A stretch of 46,007 nt of DNA, from contig QVQC01000064.1 of NCBI GenBank assembly GCA_003428585.1, positions 1 through 46,007 on the forward strand, read 5' to 3'. The position numbers were made by a program, and so were the translations under genes. The notes under the pieces are model-generated. The model was given only the letters and a program-made list of their open reading frames with translations. It did not search any database and was not told the DNA's origin. Origin of the DNA: Nioella halotolerans (GTDB lineage: Bacteria; Pseudomonadota; Alphaproteobacteria; Rhodobacterales; Rhodobacteraceae). Below are positions 6,242 through 15,057 of the stretch, piece after piece (position 1 is the first letter of the stretch; every line of letters begins with the position of its first letter).

Positions 6242-6511
6242 TCAGAAGATCTGGTCGCCCATCTGGTCGATCATCGACCGGGCCTTGAAGATCGCGGCGG
6301 ACGCGGCCTCCTCGGCGCTGTGGCAGACATCGGCGCGGACCATAAGGTGGCTCTTTACCTGGCCCTCCACCTCCTTCTCGATCCGGGCGGCAAGGCGGTA
6401 GCCGCCGCTTTCCTTGATCGGGTCGGGGATGATTCGGAAGCCCTCGTAAAGCTCGACCTGCGGTTCGCTCGGGCTGTCGGACCCGCCGAAGAGTTTCTTG
6501 AAAAGGGACAT
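6242..6511 (-). CDS. HlyU family protein
   Basis: The 89-residue protein matches the Pfam HlyU family along its length: MSLFKKLFGG, then VELYEGFRIIPDPIKESGGYRLAARIEKEVEGQVKSHLMVRAD, ending with ARSMIDQMGDQIF, where the IDQxGDxIF tail is typical. The family is named after a Vibrio haemolysin activator, but members like this lack an ArsR-type helix-turn-helix and their function in alphaproteobacteria is unknown. The start at 6511 is preceded by AAGGAG at good spacing; an open frame continues upstream but is not needed. It is the first gene of a probable two-gene unit with the nuclease-like gene. Confidence 0.83.
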   Translation of the reverse strand: MSLFKKLFGGSDSPSEPQVELYEGFRIIPDPIKESGGYRLAARIEKEVEGQVKSHLMVRADVCHSAEEAASAAIFKARSMIDQMGDQIF

Positions 6512-6733
6512 GAGGTGCTCCTTGCCGGTTCGGGGGAGAGTGAAGCAAAGGCGGACGGTGAAGTCCATGGGGGCGACGTGGGGGCGGTGTTTCCGGCGTG
6601 GAATCCAGCGCGTCAGTCCGCCGTGCACCGTCATACCAGAGGCATACCTCCGGCATGATGCCGCCCCCACGCGCGGCGATGAGGCGGTTATTCTGGAGGG
6701 CGGACCTGCCCACCCGACGGTCACGTACTGAAC

Positions 6734-7135
6734 TCAGAGCTTCGTTTCCAGAAATCGGCAAAGCCGATCAACATCGGTTCGATCCACAAGATTCATGGCA
6801 ATCTCGCCCGATTTCAGAGTTTCCGCTTCGGAAAACTCTGCCACCACGACGTCGCTTCCCCACAAGCCGAAATCAAAGAAAGGTTTCCGAAACCACCAGC
6901 GCAAGTGCGCCTTGGCACCCTTGAAAGCGAACTCACAGTCTGCGTAGGCTCTGGCATTAGGTCGAGTTGACAGATGAACAGCTGAAAAAGCGCCTCGCGA
7001 AATCGGGAACAAGAAAAGCCGCTTTCGACTTTCGGACCAATCCATCAGCGCACGATAGGCAGCCTTGGCACGACTAGTCTCAAGCCGCGCCTCTAGCCGC
7101 GCGAGTTGTGCAAGTTGCTGTTCCGAGTAGCTCAC
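6734..7135 (-). CDS. Unknown protein translationally coupled to rpoD
   Basis: This 133-residue protein is not recognised. It starts with a charged helix ([30 protein letters not shown]), then a mixed region with many aromatics ([26 protein letters not shown]) that may be a beta domain. The start is GTG at 7135, overlapping the rpoD stop by 4 bp (GTGA), so ribosomes finishing rpoD can re-initiate here. Base composition is visibly lower in GC than that of its neighbours, suggesting a later arrival at this site. Nothing shows that it works with sigma-70; the coupling only makes that worth testing. The 222 bp after it hold no gene that I can see. Confidence 0.65.
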   Translation of the reverse strand: MSYSEQQLAQLARLEARLETSRAKAAYRALMDWSESRKRLFLFPISRGAFSAVHLSTRPNARAYADCEFAFKGAKAHLRWWFRKPFFDFGLWGSDVVVAEFSEAETLKSGEIAMNLVDRTDVDRLCRFLETKL

Positions 7136-9114
7136 TGATCAAGGAAACTCCGCAGCTTCCGGCTGCGGCTGGGGTGCTTCAGCTTGCGCAGCGCCTTCGC
7201 CTCGATCTGGCGGATGCGTTCACGGGTCACGCTGAACTGCTGGCCCACTTCCTCCAGCGTGTGGTCGGTGTTCATCCCGATGCCGAAGCGCATGCGCAGC
7301 ACCCGTTCCTCGCGCGGGGTGAGCGAGGACAGGACCCGCGTCGTCGTCTCTTTCAGGTTGTCCTGAATGGCCGAATCCAGCGGCAGGACGGCGTTCTTGT
7401 CCTCGATGAAATCGCCAAGCTGGCTGTCTTCCTCGTCCCCGATGGGGGTTTCCAGCGAAATCGGTTCCTTGGCGATCTTCATCACCTTGCGGACCTTTTC
7501 CAGCGGCATCTGCAGCTTTTCGGCCAGTTCCTCGGGCGTCGGTTCGCGGCCGATCTCGTGCAGCATCTGGCGGCCGGTGCGCACCAGCTTGTTGATGGTC
7601 TCTATCATGTGGACCGGGATGCGGATGGTGCGCGCCTGATCCGCGATGCTCCGGGTGATCGCCTGCCGGATCCACCACGTGGCGTAGGTGGAGAACTTGT
7701 AGCCGCGGCGGTATTCGAACTTGTCGACCGCCTTCATCAGGCCGATATTGCCCTCCTGGATCAGGTCAAGGAATTGCAGGCCGCGGTTGGTGTATTTCTT
7801 GGCGATGGAGATCACGAGGCGCAGGTTCGCCTCGACCATTTCCTTCTTGGCTTGGCGCGCCTCTTTCTCGCCCTTCTGGACCTGCTGCACGATCCGGCGA
7901 AACTCGCCGATGTCGAGCCCGACATACTGGCCGACCTGCACCATGTCGGCGCGCAGTTGCGCGACCTTGTCCTGCGAGCGTTCGAAAAGCGCCTGCCAAC
8001 CGCGGCCGGGCTTGGCGGCCATGCGGTCGGACCATGTCGGGTCAAGTTCGTAGCCGCGATAGGAGTCGATGAATTCGCGGCGGTTGATGCGGGCCTGATC
8101 GGCCAGTTTCACCATGCCGGAATCGATCGACATGACGCGGCGGTTGATGCCGTAAAGCTGGTCGATCAGCGCCTCGATCCGGTTGTTGTGCAGGTGCAGC
8201 GAATTGACCAGAACGACGATTTCGGACCGCAATTGCTGATACTCGGTCTCCGCGTCGGAGGAGAAACTGGAATCCTCGTTCAACGTCGCGGAAATCCGCA
8301 AGTCCTGCATTTCCGACAGGCGCGCGTAATCGTCGGCGATGCGGTCGAGCGTTTCGAGGACGCGGGGTTTCAGCGCCGCCTCCATCGCGGCAAGGCTCAT
8401 GTTGGCCTGCTCGTCGTCCTCGTCGTCGTCATCGGTGCTGATCGGGTTGCCGTCGGCGTCGAGTTCCTGTTCCTTCTGGGTCTTCTCGGCGGGTTGGGGG
8501 GCCAGACCCTCGGCCACCGGGGCGACGGGGTCCTCGACCTCTCCGTCGATGGCGCGGTCGAACGTGGCGTCGAGGTCGATCACGTCGCGCAGCAGGATTT
8601 CCTCGTCGAGCAATTCGTCGCGCCAGATGGTGATCGCCTGAAAGGTCAGGGGGCTTTCGCACAGCCCGGCGATCATCGTGTTGCGCCCGGCCTCGATCCG
8701 CTTGGCGATCGCGATCTCGCCCTCGCGCGACAGCAATTCGACGCTGCCCATCTCGCGCAGGTACATGCGCACCGGGTCGTCGGTGCGGTCGAGTTTCTCG
8801 CTATCGGAGGAGGAGACCGCGACATCGCGCGAACCGGAGGTTTCGACCACGGCGGTCGAGCCCTTGTCGTCCTCTTCGCTTTCCTCGTCCTCGATGATGT
8901 TGATGCCCATTTCGGACAGCATCGACATCACGTCCTCGATCTGTTCCGAGCTGACCTGCTCTGGGGGCAGAACCGTGTTGAGCTGATCGTAGGTGATGTA
9001 TCCCTTGGCCTTGGCCTCGGCGATCATCTTCTTGACGGCAGCCTGGCTCATGTCGAGACTGGTAATTTCCGCCTCTTCGCCGTCCGGTTTGCGCTCATCG
9101 GTGTCTTTTGCCAT
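7132..9114 (-). CDS. rpoD: RNA polymerase primary sigma factor RpoD
   Basis: This 660-residue protein is the housekeeping sigma-70. Region 1.1 occupies the N-terminus, an acidic non-conserved insert follows (about 60-200), and the C-terminal half has the invariant parts: [39 protein letters not shown] (regions 2.2-2.4, -10 recognition), region 3 ([17 protein letters not shown]) and region 4.2 ([28 protein letters not shown], -35 recognition). It lies 84 bp downstream of dnaG, the conserved dnaG-rpoD part of the macromolecular-synthesis operon. A small hairpin (CGAATC-N3-GATTCG at 9174-9188) sits in the gap. The gene ends in a 4-bp overlap with an unknown ORF. Confidence 0.97.
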   Translation of the reverse strand: MAKDTDERKPDGEEAEITSLDMSQAAVKKMIAEAKAKGYITYDQLNTVLPPEQVSSEQIEDVMSMLSEMGINIIEDEESEEDDKGSTAVVETSGSRDVAVSSSDSEKLDRTDDPVRMYLREMGSVELLSREGEIAIAKRIEAGRNTMIAGLCESPLTFQAITIWRDELLDEEILLRDVIDLDATFDRAIDGEVEDPVAPVAEGLAPQPAEKTQKEQELDADGNPISTDDDDEDDEQANMSLAAMEAALKPRVLETLDRIADDYARLSEMQDLRISATLNEDSSFSSDAETEYQQLRSEIVVLVNSLHLHNNRIEALIDQLYGINRRVMSIDSGMVKLADQARINRREFIDSYRGYELDPTWSDRMAAKPGRGWQALFERSQDKVAQLRADMVQVGQYVGLDIGEFRRIVQQVQKGEKEARQAKKEMVEANLRLVISIAKKYTNRGLQFLDLIQEGNIGLMKAVDKFEYRRGYKFSTYATWWIRQAITRSIADQARTIRIPVHMIETINKLVRTGRQMLHEIGREPTPEELAEKLQMPLEKVRKVMKIAKEPISLETPIGDEEDSQLGDFIEDKNAVLPLDSAIQDNLKETTTRVLSSLTPREERVLRMRFGIGMNTDHTLEEVGQQFSVTRERIRQIEAKALRKLKHPSRSRKLRSFLDQ

Positions 9115-9198
9115 GCGGTTTCCCCTTCACGGACGAGGTGATTCGCCCCTCGCGCGTTTTTCTTTTCTAAGTCCGAATCGTTGATTCGCCCACCCGCG

Positions 9199-11124
9199 TC
9201 AGCGCGATTTCTTTTCCCATGCGCGGGATGCGATCAGGTCTGACAGGTGTTTCGACAAGCTGCTTTCATCCTCCGCGGTGGCGTCGCCGTCATTTGAGCG
9301 CGGCGTTTCAGCTTGCTGGCGGGCGCGCAGCGCGTTGTTCAGGCGCCAGCGAAGGCGCGATTCGTCCGCCTCCCCAAGATCTTCCAGCGCCTCTGTCATC
9401 TCGTCCTGCAAGCCGCGCCGCGCGGCAAGCTTCGCGAATTCCTCCGCCAGGCATCGGGCTGCCTTGTCGGTATCGCCGGGGTGGCGGATGCACGGCGCGA
9501 TCCGCACATGGCCAAGCGACAGCAGGTTTTCAAGGGTTTCGCCCAGATTTCGACGCGCCAGTTCGGCGTGCAGCGCGGCCGCGTCACGCTCGGGTGTGCC
9601 CAGCAAGAAGTCGGTCAGCCGCGCGTGATCGGGATTGGCGGGGGTCAGCCGGTCCAGCGCATGTTCGAAATCATCGATCAGCGCGGGTGTGAGGCAGAGC
9701 GTGGCGAGGATCAGTGCCACGCGCATCTCCGAGTCCGTCATGCCCCCGGCGGCCAGCGGCGTGGCGCGGGTGACGGCCTGCGGGCCCGCTGGGACGCGAA
9801 AGCCGCCCTTGCGCCCGGGCTGCCAGTCTGGGCGGCGCGGCGCGCGGAAAAGCTCGAACCGCATATCGTTGAGCACCTGCCCGTAATGGCGGCGCAGCGA
9901 CGGGTCCTTGATGCGCGATACGGCGCTGCGCAGGGCCTTGTCCAACGCCGCCCGCCGTTCGGGGCTGTCGAAAACCTTGCCCTCGGTCTCGCGCCGCCAG
10001 AGCAGCGTGACCATCGGCTCGGCCGCGTCGAGCAGGTCTCGCATCGCTTGCGTGCCCCGTTGCTTGATCAGGTCATCCGGGTCCTTGCCCTGCGGCATGA
10101 GCGCGAAGCGCAGGGATTTGCCCGCCTCCAGAAGCGGCAATGCCAGATCGACCAGACGCTGCGCCGCCTGAACCCCGGCCCGGTCGCCGTCGAGTGCGAC
10201 GGTGGGCTCATCCGCGATGCGCCACAGCAATTGCAACTGTGCCTCGGTGATCGCGGTGCCAAGCGGCGCGACGGCGGCCTCGAACCCGGCTTGCGACAGC
10301 GCGATCACGTCCATGTAGCCTTCGGCCACGATCAGGGGGTGCCCCTTGCCCGCCGCCTCGCGCGCCGGGCCGTGGTTGTAGAGCGCGTGGCCCTTGTCGA
10401 ACAGTTCCGTCTCTCGGGTGTTGAGGTATTTCGCCCGCGCGTTGGGGTCCATCGCCCGGCCGCCGAAGCCGATGCAGCGCCCGCGCGGGTCGCGGATCGG
10501 GAAAGTGATGCGGTCGCGGAACGCGTCATAGGGCGCGCCGCCGTCATCGGGCCGGGTGGCGATCCCGGCGGCGATGATCAGGTCAGGGTCGAACCCCTTG
10601 TCTTTCAACGCCTGAAACGCGCCTTGCCGCGCGGCGGGGGCATAGCCGATCTCGAACCGGTCGCGGGTCGCCGCCTGAAGCCCGCGCGCATCGAGGTAAT
10701 CGCGTGGCGCCGCGCCCGCACCGGTGCCTAGCTGCAACCGGAACCATGCCGATGCGGCCTCCGTCACCTCGGTCAGCTGTTCGCGGCGGTCGGCCTTTTC
10801 CCGCGCCTTCGGGTCAGGCGCGGGCATTGGCATTCCGGCCTCCCCGGCAAGGATTTCCACCGCTTCCATGAAGCCCACATTCTCGGACTCGCGCACGAAA
10901 CTGATCGCGTCGCCCTTGGCGTGACAACCGAAACAGTAATAGAACCCCTTGCGGTCATCGACGTGGAACGAGGCCGTCTTTTCCTGGTGAAAGGGGCAGG
11001 GCGCCCACATGTCGCCCTTGGCCTGGTTGGATTTCCGCTGATCCCACATCACCTTGCGCCCCACGACCTGCGACAGGGACAGGCGGTTGCGCAATTCGTC
11101 AAGGAAACCGGGGGGCAGACTCAT
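9199..11124 (-). CDS. dnaG: DNA primase DnaG
   Basis: This 641-residue protein makes RNA primers at the replication fork. The N-terminal zinc-binding domain shows CPFHQEKTASFHVDDRKGF followed by YYCFGCHAKGD (CHC2 type); the TOPRIM catalytic core begins with LIVAEGYMDVIAL and continues with the DxD-containing VALDGDRAGVQAA. The C-terminal part is the less conserved DnaB-binding domain. It is the first gene of the dnaG-rpoD unit, divergent from nrdR across a 206-bp gap that carries a perfect DnaA box. Length and domain order are normal for alphaproteobacteria. Confidence 0.96.
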   Translation of the reverse strand: MSLPPGFLDELRNRLSLSQVVGRKVMWDQRKSNQAKGDMWAPCPFHQEKTASFHVDDRKGFYYCFGCHAKGDAISFVRESENVGFMEAVEILAGEAGMPMPAPDPKAREKADRREQLTEVTEAASAWFRLQLGTGAGAAPRDYLDARGLQAATRDRFEIGYAPAARQGAFQALKDKGFDPDLIIAAGIATRPDDGGAPYDAFRDRITFPIRDPRGRCIGFGGRAMDPNARAKYLNTRETELFDKGHALYNHGPAREAAGKGHPLIVAEGYMDVIALSQAGFEAAVAPLGTAITEAQLQLLWRIADEPTVALDGDRAGVQAAQRLVDLALPLLEAGKSLRFALMPQGKDPDDLIKQRGTQAMRDLLDAAEPMVTLLWRRETEGKVFDSPERRAALDKALRSAVSRIKDPSLRRHYGQVLNDMRFELFRAPRRPDWQPGRKGGFRVPAGPQAVTRATPLAAGGMTDSEMRVALILATLCLTPALIDDFEHALDRLTPANPDHARLTDFLLGTPERDAAALHAELARRNLGETLENLLSLGHVRIAPCIRHPGDTDKAARCLAEEFAKLAARRGLQDEMTEALEDLGEADESRLRWRLNNALRARQQAETPRSNDGDATAEDESSLSKHLSDLIASRAWEKKSR

Positions 11125-11268
11125 GGCGCGCAGTATCCTGCGGTGGCCGGGCGGAGTCCAGATGCCGTGGGCCGCGCGCCGGGGCGTCTGTGCCCGTCGT
11201 CGCGTCCCCCTTTATCTTGCGATGGCAAATCGCCTCTACCCAAGGTGCTGAGGCTGCCCTATAGTGGC

Positions 11269-11277
11269 TGTGGATAA
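11269..11277 (-). promoter_or_regulatory. Perfect DnaA box in the dnaG/nrdR gap
   Basis: TGTGGATAA is the exact complement of the consensus DnaA box TTATCCACA. It sits 62 bp before nrdR and about 145 bp before dnaG, in the only regulatory space for both. No box cluster or AT-rich unwinding element accompanies it, so a gene-control site is more likely than an origin. Confidence 0.5.
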
Positions 11278-11330
11278 CTGGGGCACCAGACCCCAAACGG
11301 CAGAGCAGAGTGTGAAGGGGGATCAGGCCC

Positions 11331-11798
11331 ATGCGGTGCCCGTTTTGTGGAAATATCGACACCCAGGTGAAGGATTCCCGTCCGGCCGAGGATCACGTCG
11401 CGATCCGGCGGCGGCGGTTCTGCCCGGCCTGCGGCGGCCGCTTCACGACCTATGAACGGGTGCAGCTGCGCGATCTCGTGGTGATCAAGACCAGCGGCAA
11501 GCGCGAGGATTTCGACCGCGACAAGCTGGAACGTTCGATCCGCATTTCCATGCAGAAGCGCCCGGTGGACCCCGAGCGCATCGACCAGATGATTTCCGGC
11601 ATCGTGCGGCGGCTGGAAAGCATGGGCGAAACGGATATCCCCTCCAAGCAGATCGGCGAGATCGTGATGGAGGCGCTGGCCCGGATCGACACCGTGGCCT
11701 ATGTGCGTTTCGCCAGCGTCTACAAGAATTTCCAGGCTGCCGACGATTTCGAGGATTTCGTGGCCGAACTGCGCCCGCACGTTCCCCCGGAAGGCTGA
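11331..11798 (+). CDS. nrdR: Transcriptional repressor NrdR
   Basis: The 155-residue protein has an N-terminal zinc ribbon (Cys3, Cys6, Cys31, Cys34 in CPFC and CPAC) followed by an ATP-cone domain ([21 protein letters not shown]). NrdR senses the ATP/dATP balance and represses ribonucleotide reductase genes. No clear pair of NrdR boxes and no nrd gene is in the window. It is followed after 3 bp by ribD, an arrangement conserved in many proteobacteria. Confidence 0.96.
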   Translation: MRCPFCGNIDTQVKDSRPAEDHVAIRRRRFCPACGGRFTTYERVQLRDLVVIKTSGKREDFDRDKLERSIRISMQKRPVDPERIDQMISGIVRRLESMGETDIPSKQIGEIVMEALARIDTVAYVRFASVYKNFQAADDFEDFVAELRPHVPPEG

Positions 11799-11801
11799 GC
11801 C

Positions 11802-12902
11802 ATGACGCTTGACGACGCCCGCTGGATGCGGCTGGCGCTGAGCCTTGGCGCACGCGGGGCGGGGCGGGTCTGGCCCAACCCGGCGGTGGGCTGCGTGATC
11901 GTGAAACATGGCCGCGTCGTGGGCCGCGGCTGGACCGCGCCGGGCGGCCGGCCGCATGCCGAACCGCAAGCGCTGGAGCAGGCGGGCGATGCCGCGGTTG
12001 GCGCCACGGCCTATGTCTCGCTGGAACCGTGTGCCCACTGGGGCCAGACGCCGCCCTGCGCCGATGCGCTGGTGCGCGCCTCGGTGGCGCGCGTGGTGGT
12101 GGCCTTGCGCGACCCGGACCCGCGCGTCGATGGCGGCGGCATCGACCGGCTGCGCGTCGGCGGCGTCGCGGTGACCGTGCCGGTGTTGGAGGCCCAAGCG
12201 CGCCGGGCGCATCGCGGGTTCCTGTCGCGGGTCCTGAAGGGCCGCCCAAGCCTGACGTTGAAACTGGCCAGTTCCTTCGACGGGCGGATCGCCACCGCCA
12301 CCGGGCAAAGCCAGTGGATCACCGGCGCGGAGGCGCGGCGCGCGGTGCACGCGATGCGGATGCGCCATGACGCGGTTATGGTGGGGGCGGGCACGGCGCG
12401 GGCCGACGACCCGATGCTGACGGTGCGCGGCCTCGGGGCGGCCCATCAGCCGGTGCGGGTGGTGCTGTCGCGCCATCTGGACCTGCCGCTCGATTCGCAG
12501 CTCGCGCGCAGCGCCGGTGACGTGCCGCTCTGGATCCTGTGCGGCAGTGGTGCCGACCCGGACCTGCGCGCGGCATGGGAGGGCAAGGGCGCGCGCTGCC
12601 TGACGGTGGCGACCGGGCCGGGCGGGCAGCTTGACCTTGCCGATGCGCTTGCCGTGCTGGGGCGCGACGGGCTGACCTCGGTCTTTTGCGAAGGCGGCGG
12701 CGCGCTCGCGGCCTCGCTGCTGGCCGCCGACCTCGTGGATGACCTCGTGGGCTTTACTGCCGGCATGGTGATCGGGGCGGAGGGGCAGCCCGGCATCGGC
12801 GCGATGGGACTGGCCGATCTGGGCGAAGCGCCGCGCTTCCACCTGTCCGCCACGCGCGCCATCGGGCGCGATGTCCTGCACGAATGGACCCGCGCCGATT
12901 AA
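11802..12902 (+). CDS. ribD: Bifunctional riboflavin biosynthesis protein RibD (deaminase/reductase)
   Basis: The 366-residue protein carries out two successive steps of riboflavin synthesis: deamination of the pyrimidine from GTP, then side-chain reduction. The N-terminal deaminase has the zinc ligands in GGRPHAEPQAL and SLEPCAHWGQTPPC; the C-terminal reductase begins near residue 145 (RPSLTLKLASSFDGRIA) and contains GAGTARADDPMLTVR. It is coupled to nrdR (3-bp gap). The rest of the rib operon is found 4.8 kb downstream on the same strand, beyond the oppositely oriented capsule genes. A small stem (ACCCGC-CTT-GCGGGT) just after the stop may help to end transcription. Confidence 0.95.
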   Translation: MTLDDARWMRLALSLGARGAGRVWPNPAVGCVIVKHGRVVGRGWTAPGGRPHAEPQALEQAGDAAVGATAYVSLEPCAHWGQTPPCADALVRASVARVVVALRDPDPRVDGGGIDRLRVGGVAVTVPVLEAQARRAHRGFLSRVLKGRPSLTLKLASSFDGRIATATGQSQWITGAEARRAVHAMRMRHDAVMVGAGTARADDPMLTVRGLGAAHQPVRVVLSRHLDLPLDSQLARSAGDVPLWILCGSGADPDLRAAWEGKGARCLTVATGPGGQLDLADALAVLGRDGLTSVFCEGGGALAASLLAADLVDDLVGFTAGMVIGAEGQPGIGAMGLADLGEAPRFHLSATRAIGRDVLHEWTRAD

Positions 12903-12996
12903 CCCGCCTTGCGGGTCCAAAGACACATCTGCCCGCGCCCCCCTCGGGCTCGGCACGATCCACGGCCGATCAAAGCCCGGCAAATGCTTGAAGAGG

Positions 12997-15051
12997 CTAC
13001 CGCCAAAGCCACGCGTGGCCCGCGAACCAGCCTTGCAGCTTGGCCAGCGCCCGCAGCCGCAGCGCCGGTGCCGGGATCTGGCCGGAGGCCAGCCTTTCCA
13101 CCGCCACCTCTACCGGGCAGGGCCGCCCGGTTACCGGGTCATGATAGCGCGGATAGGCGATCAGCGCGGCATGCACCAAGGCGGCCAGCGATGGTCGCGC
13201 CCGGCGCCGCGCGGGCAGGGTGCCGAGATCCTCGGTCAATCCCCAGCCGGCATAGAAGGGCGCCCCCGTCACCGTTACCGGCACCCCGCGCAACAGCGCC
13301 TCGAAGCCCAGCAGCGAGGTCATCGTCACCACCCGGCCCGCCTGCGCGATCAGCGCCATGGGGTCGGCGCAGGATGCCACATGATCGGCGAGCCCCGCCA
13401 GATCGTCGGGGGCGATGCGCCCGGCGCGCAGCCCTGCCTCAACGTCCGGGTGCGGCTTGTAGACCACGAACGCCCCCGGATAGCGTGCCCGCGCGGTGCG
13501 CAGCAGGGCAAGGTTCGTCGCCACCTTGCCGGCGCCCAGCCGGATCGAGGCGTCGTCCTCCACCTGCCCCGGCACCAGCACCACGTCGCGCCCGCCGGTA
13601 TCGGGCAGCGCGCTTGCGCCGCCAAGGTTGTACTTGCTGACCCCGGTGGCACGCAGCGCCGCGATCAGCCGCTCGGCCCGGCGCAGGCGGTCCGGCGGCA
13701 GGGCGGCGGCCCCGGCGATCAGGTGTTCCAGCCGGCTGGCGCGGCTCGGGTCGTAATAGATGCCGAGGTCGTCGGTCACGAGGCTGAGCGGCGGGATCAG
13801 GTCGGCCCCCAGCCCGCGCGAGCGCAGGAATCCGTCCTCGACCCGTAAAAGCGGCAGCGCGGCGCGGTCGCAGGCTTCCCTCAGATCGGCCGTTTCCTTG
13901 CCGGCCCAGACCATCACCGGGCGCCCATGGCGGGTTGCCGCGCCCGGACTGTCGGCAAAGCGCAAGGCCGGACCGCGGCCTGCGAAGACCTTTTGCAGCG
14001 GCGCCCGCTTCCAGGCCCGCATGCCGATGGCGACATGGCCCTGCCGGTCCTGCCGCCACGCGCGCGCCTCGGCCTCCAGCGTGGCGAGCACGTCCTCCAA
14101 CCCGCAAAGCCGGTCGCGGTAGGGGTCGTACCAGCGCGGATAGAGGATCAGCGCCGCCGCCACAAGTTGCGCGCGGGTCAGGCGCCGCTGGCGGCGGTCG
14201 ACCGGGTTGCGGTCCTCGGTCAGGCCCCACCCGGCATAGAAAGGCTGGCCGAAAACCTGTGGCTTGTGGCCGGCGAGGATCGCCTCGAACCCCAGTTGCG
14301 AGGAGACGGTATAGACCGCGACCGCCCCCTCCATCAGCGTCCATGGCGAAAGCGGCTCGGTGCACAGGCTGATCCGGTCATCCGTGTCCTCGGGGCCGAA
14401 ATGGCCCGATCGGTGGCCCCGGGCGGTTTCCGGGTGGGTCTTGATGAGGATGCGCGCGCCGGGATGCTCCTGCTGCGCCCAGACCAGCATTTCGCGGAAT
14501 GTCGTATCGCGCGCCCCGCCCAGCCGGATCGAGGCATCGCCCCGCGTCTGGTCGATCACCAGCACGTAGCCCGGCGCCGGCGTCGGCAGGGCGGGGTCGA
14601 CGGCGCTGTATTTCGTCAGGTGGCCCGCGCGCATCCGCGCGATGACCTCTCGCGCGCGATCGAGCAGCGCGGTATCGTCCAGCGGACGGGTTGCCAGCAG
14701 GTGTTCGAGGTCGGAGGGCTGGCGGCTGTCGAACCACGCGCCCCGCCGGTCGATGGTCAGGCCGAGCGGCGGCTCACCGCCGCGGCCGGGATGCAGCGAT
14801 CGCAGGAAGGCATCCTCGACCCGGACGATCCGCGCGCCGGTGGCGCGGGCGGCCGCCTCGCCCCGCGCGGCATAGGGGCTGTGGCCCCAGACCAGCACGT
14901 CGTCGCCCGGCCCCGGTTTGCCGAGGCGCAGGTCATGCCCCGCCAATGTCAGGATGCGCCGCACGCGCGTATTCGTCAGAAACCCGCCGGTGAAATAGAA
15001 CGCCCGCCGGTTGGTGTCCCCGGCGGGCGGTGTCTGGGCGTTGCCCGTCAT
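12997..15051 (-). CDS. kpsC: Capsular polysaccharide beta-Kdo transferase KpsC
   Basis: The 684-residue protein is two homologous modules in one chain: each contains a VEDxFLRS motif, a D(D/A)xSIRLGxG segment, a K(T/P)HPxxE/D strand, an LGFEA(I/L)L helix and PFYAGWGLTED, at about residues 70-300 and 395-625. This duplicated layout is that of KpsC, which extends the poly-beta-Kdo linker joining group 2-type capsule to its lipid anchor. It works in the cytoplasm at the inner membrane with KpsS. It is last in kpsS-kpsD-kpsC, 6 bp after kpsD. The ABC exporter KpsMT and KpsE are not in the window, so they must be elsewhere. Confidence 0.9.
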   Translation of the reverse strand: MTGNAQTPPAGDTNRRAFYFTGGFLTNTRVRRILTLAGHDLRLGKPGPGDDVLVWGHSPYAARGEAAARATGARIVRVEDAFLRSLHPGRGGEPPLGLTIDRRGAWFDSRQPSDLEHLLATRPLDDTALLDRAREVIARMRAGHLTKYSAVDPALPTPAPGYVLVIDQTRGDASIRLGGARDTTFREMLVWAQQEHPGARILIKTHPETARGHRSGHFGPEDTDDRISLCTEPLSPWTLMEGAVAVYTVSSQLGFEAILAGHKPQVFGQPFYAGWGLTEDRNPVDRRQRRLTRAQLVAAALILYPRWYDPYRDRLCGLEDVLATLEAEARAWRQDRQGHVAIGMRAWKRAPLQKVFAGRGPALRFADSPGAATRHGRPVMVWAGKETADLREACDRAALPLLRVEDGFLRSRGLGADLIPPLSLVTDDLGIYYDPSRASRLEHLIAGAAALPPDRLRRAERLIAALRATGVSKYNLGGASALPDTGGRDVVLVPGQVEDDASIRLGAGKVATNLALLRTARARYPGAFVVYKPHPDVEAGLRAGRIAPDDLAGLADHVASCADPMALIAQAGRVVTMTSLLGFEALLRGVPVTVTGAPFYAGWGLTEDLGTLPARRRARPSLAALVHAALIAYPRYHDPVTGRPCPVEVAVERLASGQIPAPALRLRALAKLQGWFAGHAWLWR

Positions 15052-15057
15052 GTCACG

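Noticed and set aside
4507..7135. A defence island made of the small unknown genes, nuclease-like gene and HlyU gene
   Set aside because: No partner typical of defence systems (helicase, methyltransferase, toxin pair, NTPase) is present, and the genes have mixed strands and normal composition apart from 6734-7135.
7108..9141. A 677-codon plus-strand open frame across rpoD
   Set aside because: It is antisense to a clear, complete rpoD and has low-complexity, mirror-type composition (His, Asp, Leu-rich).
12902..12916. ACCCGC-CTT-GCGGGT after ribD as a terminator
   Set aside because: The stem is only 6 bp and no T run follows on either strand; mentioned in the ribD entry only.
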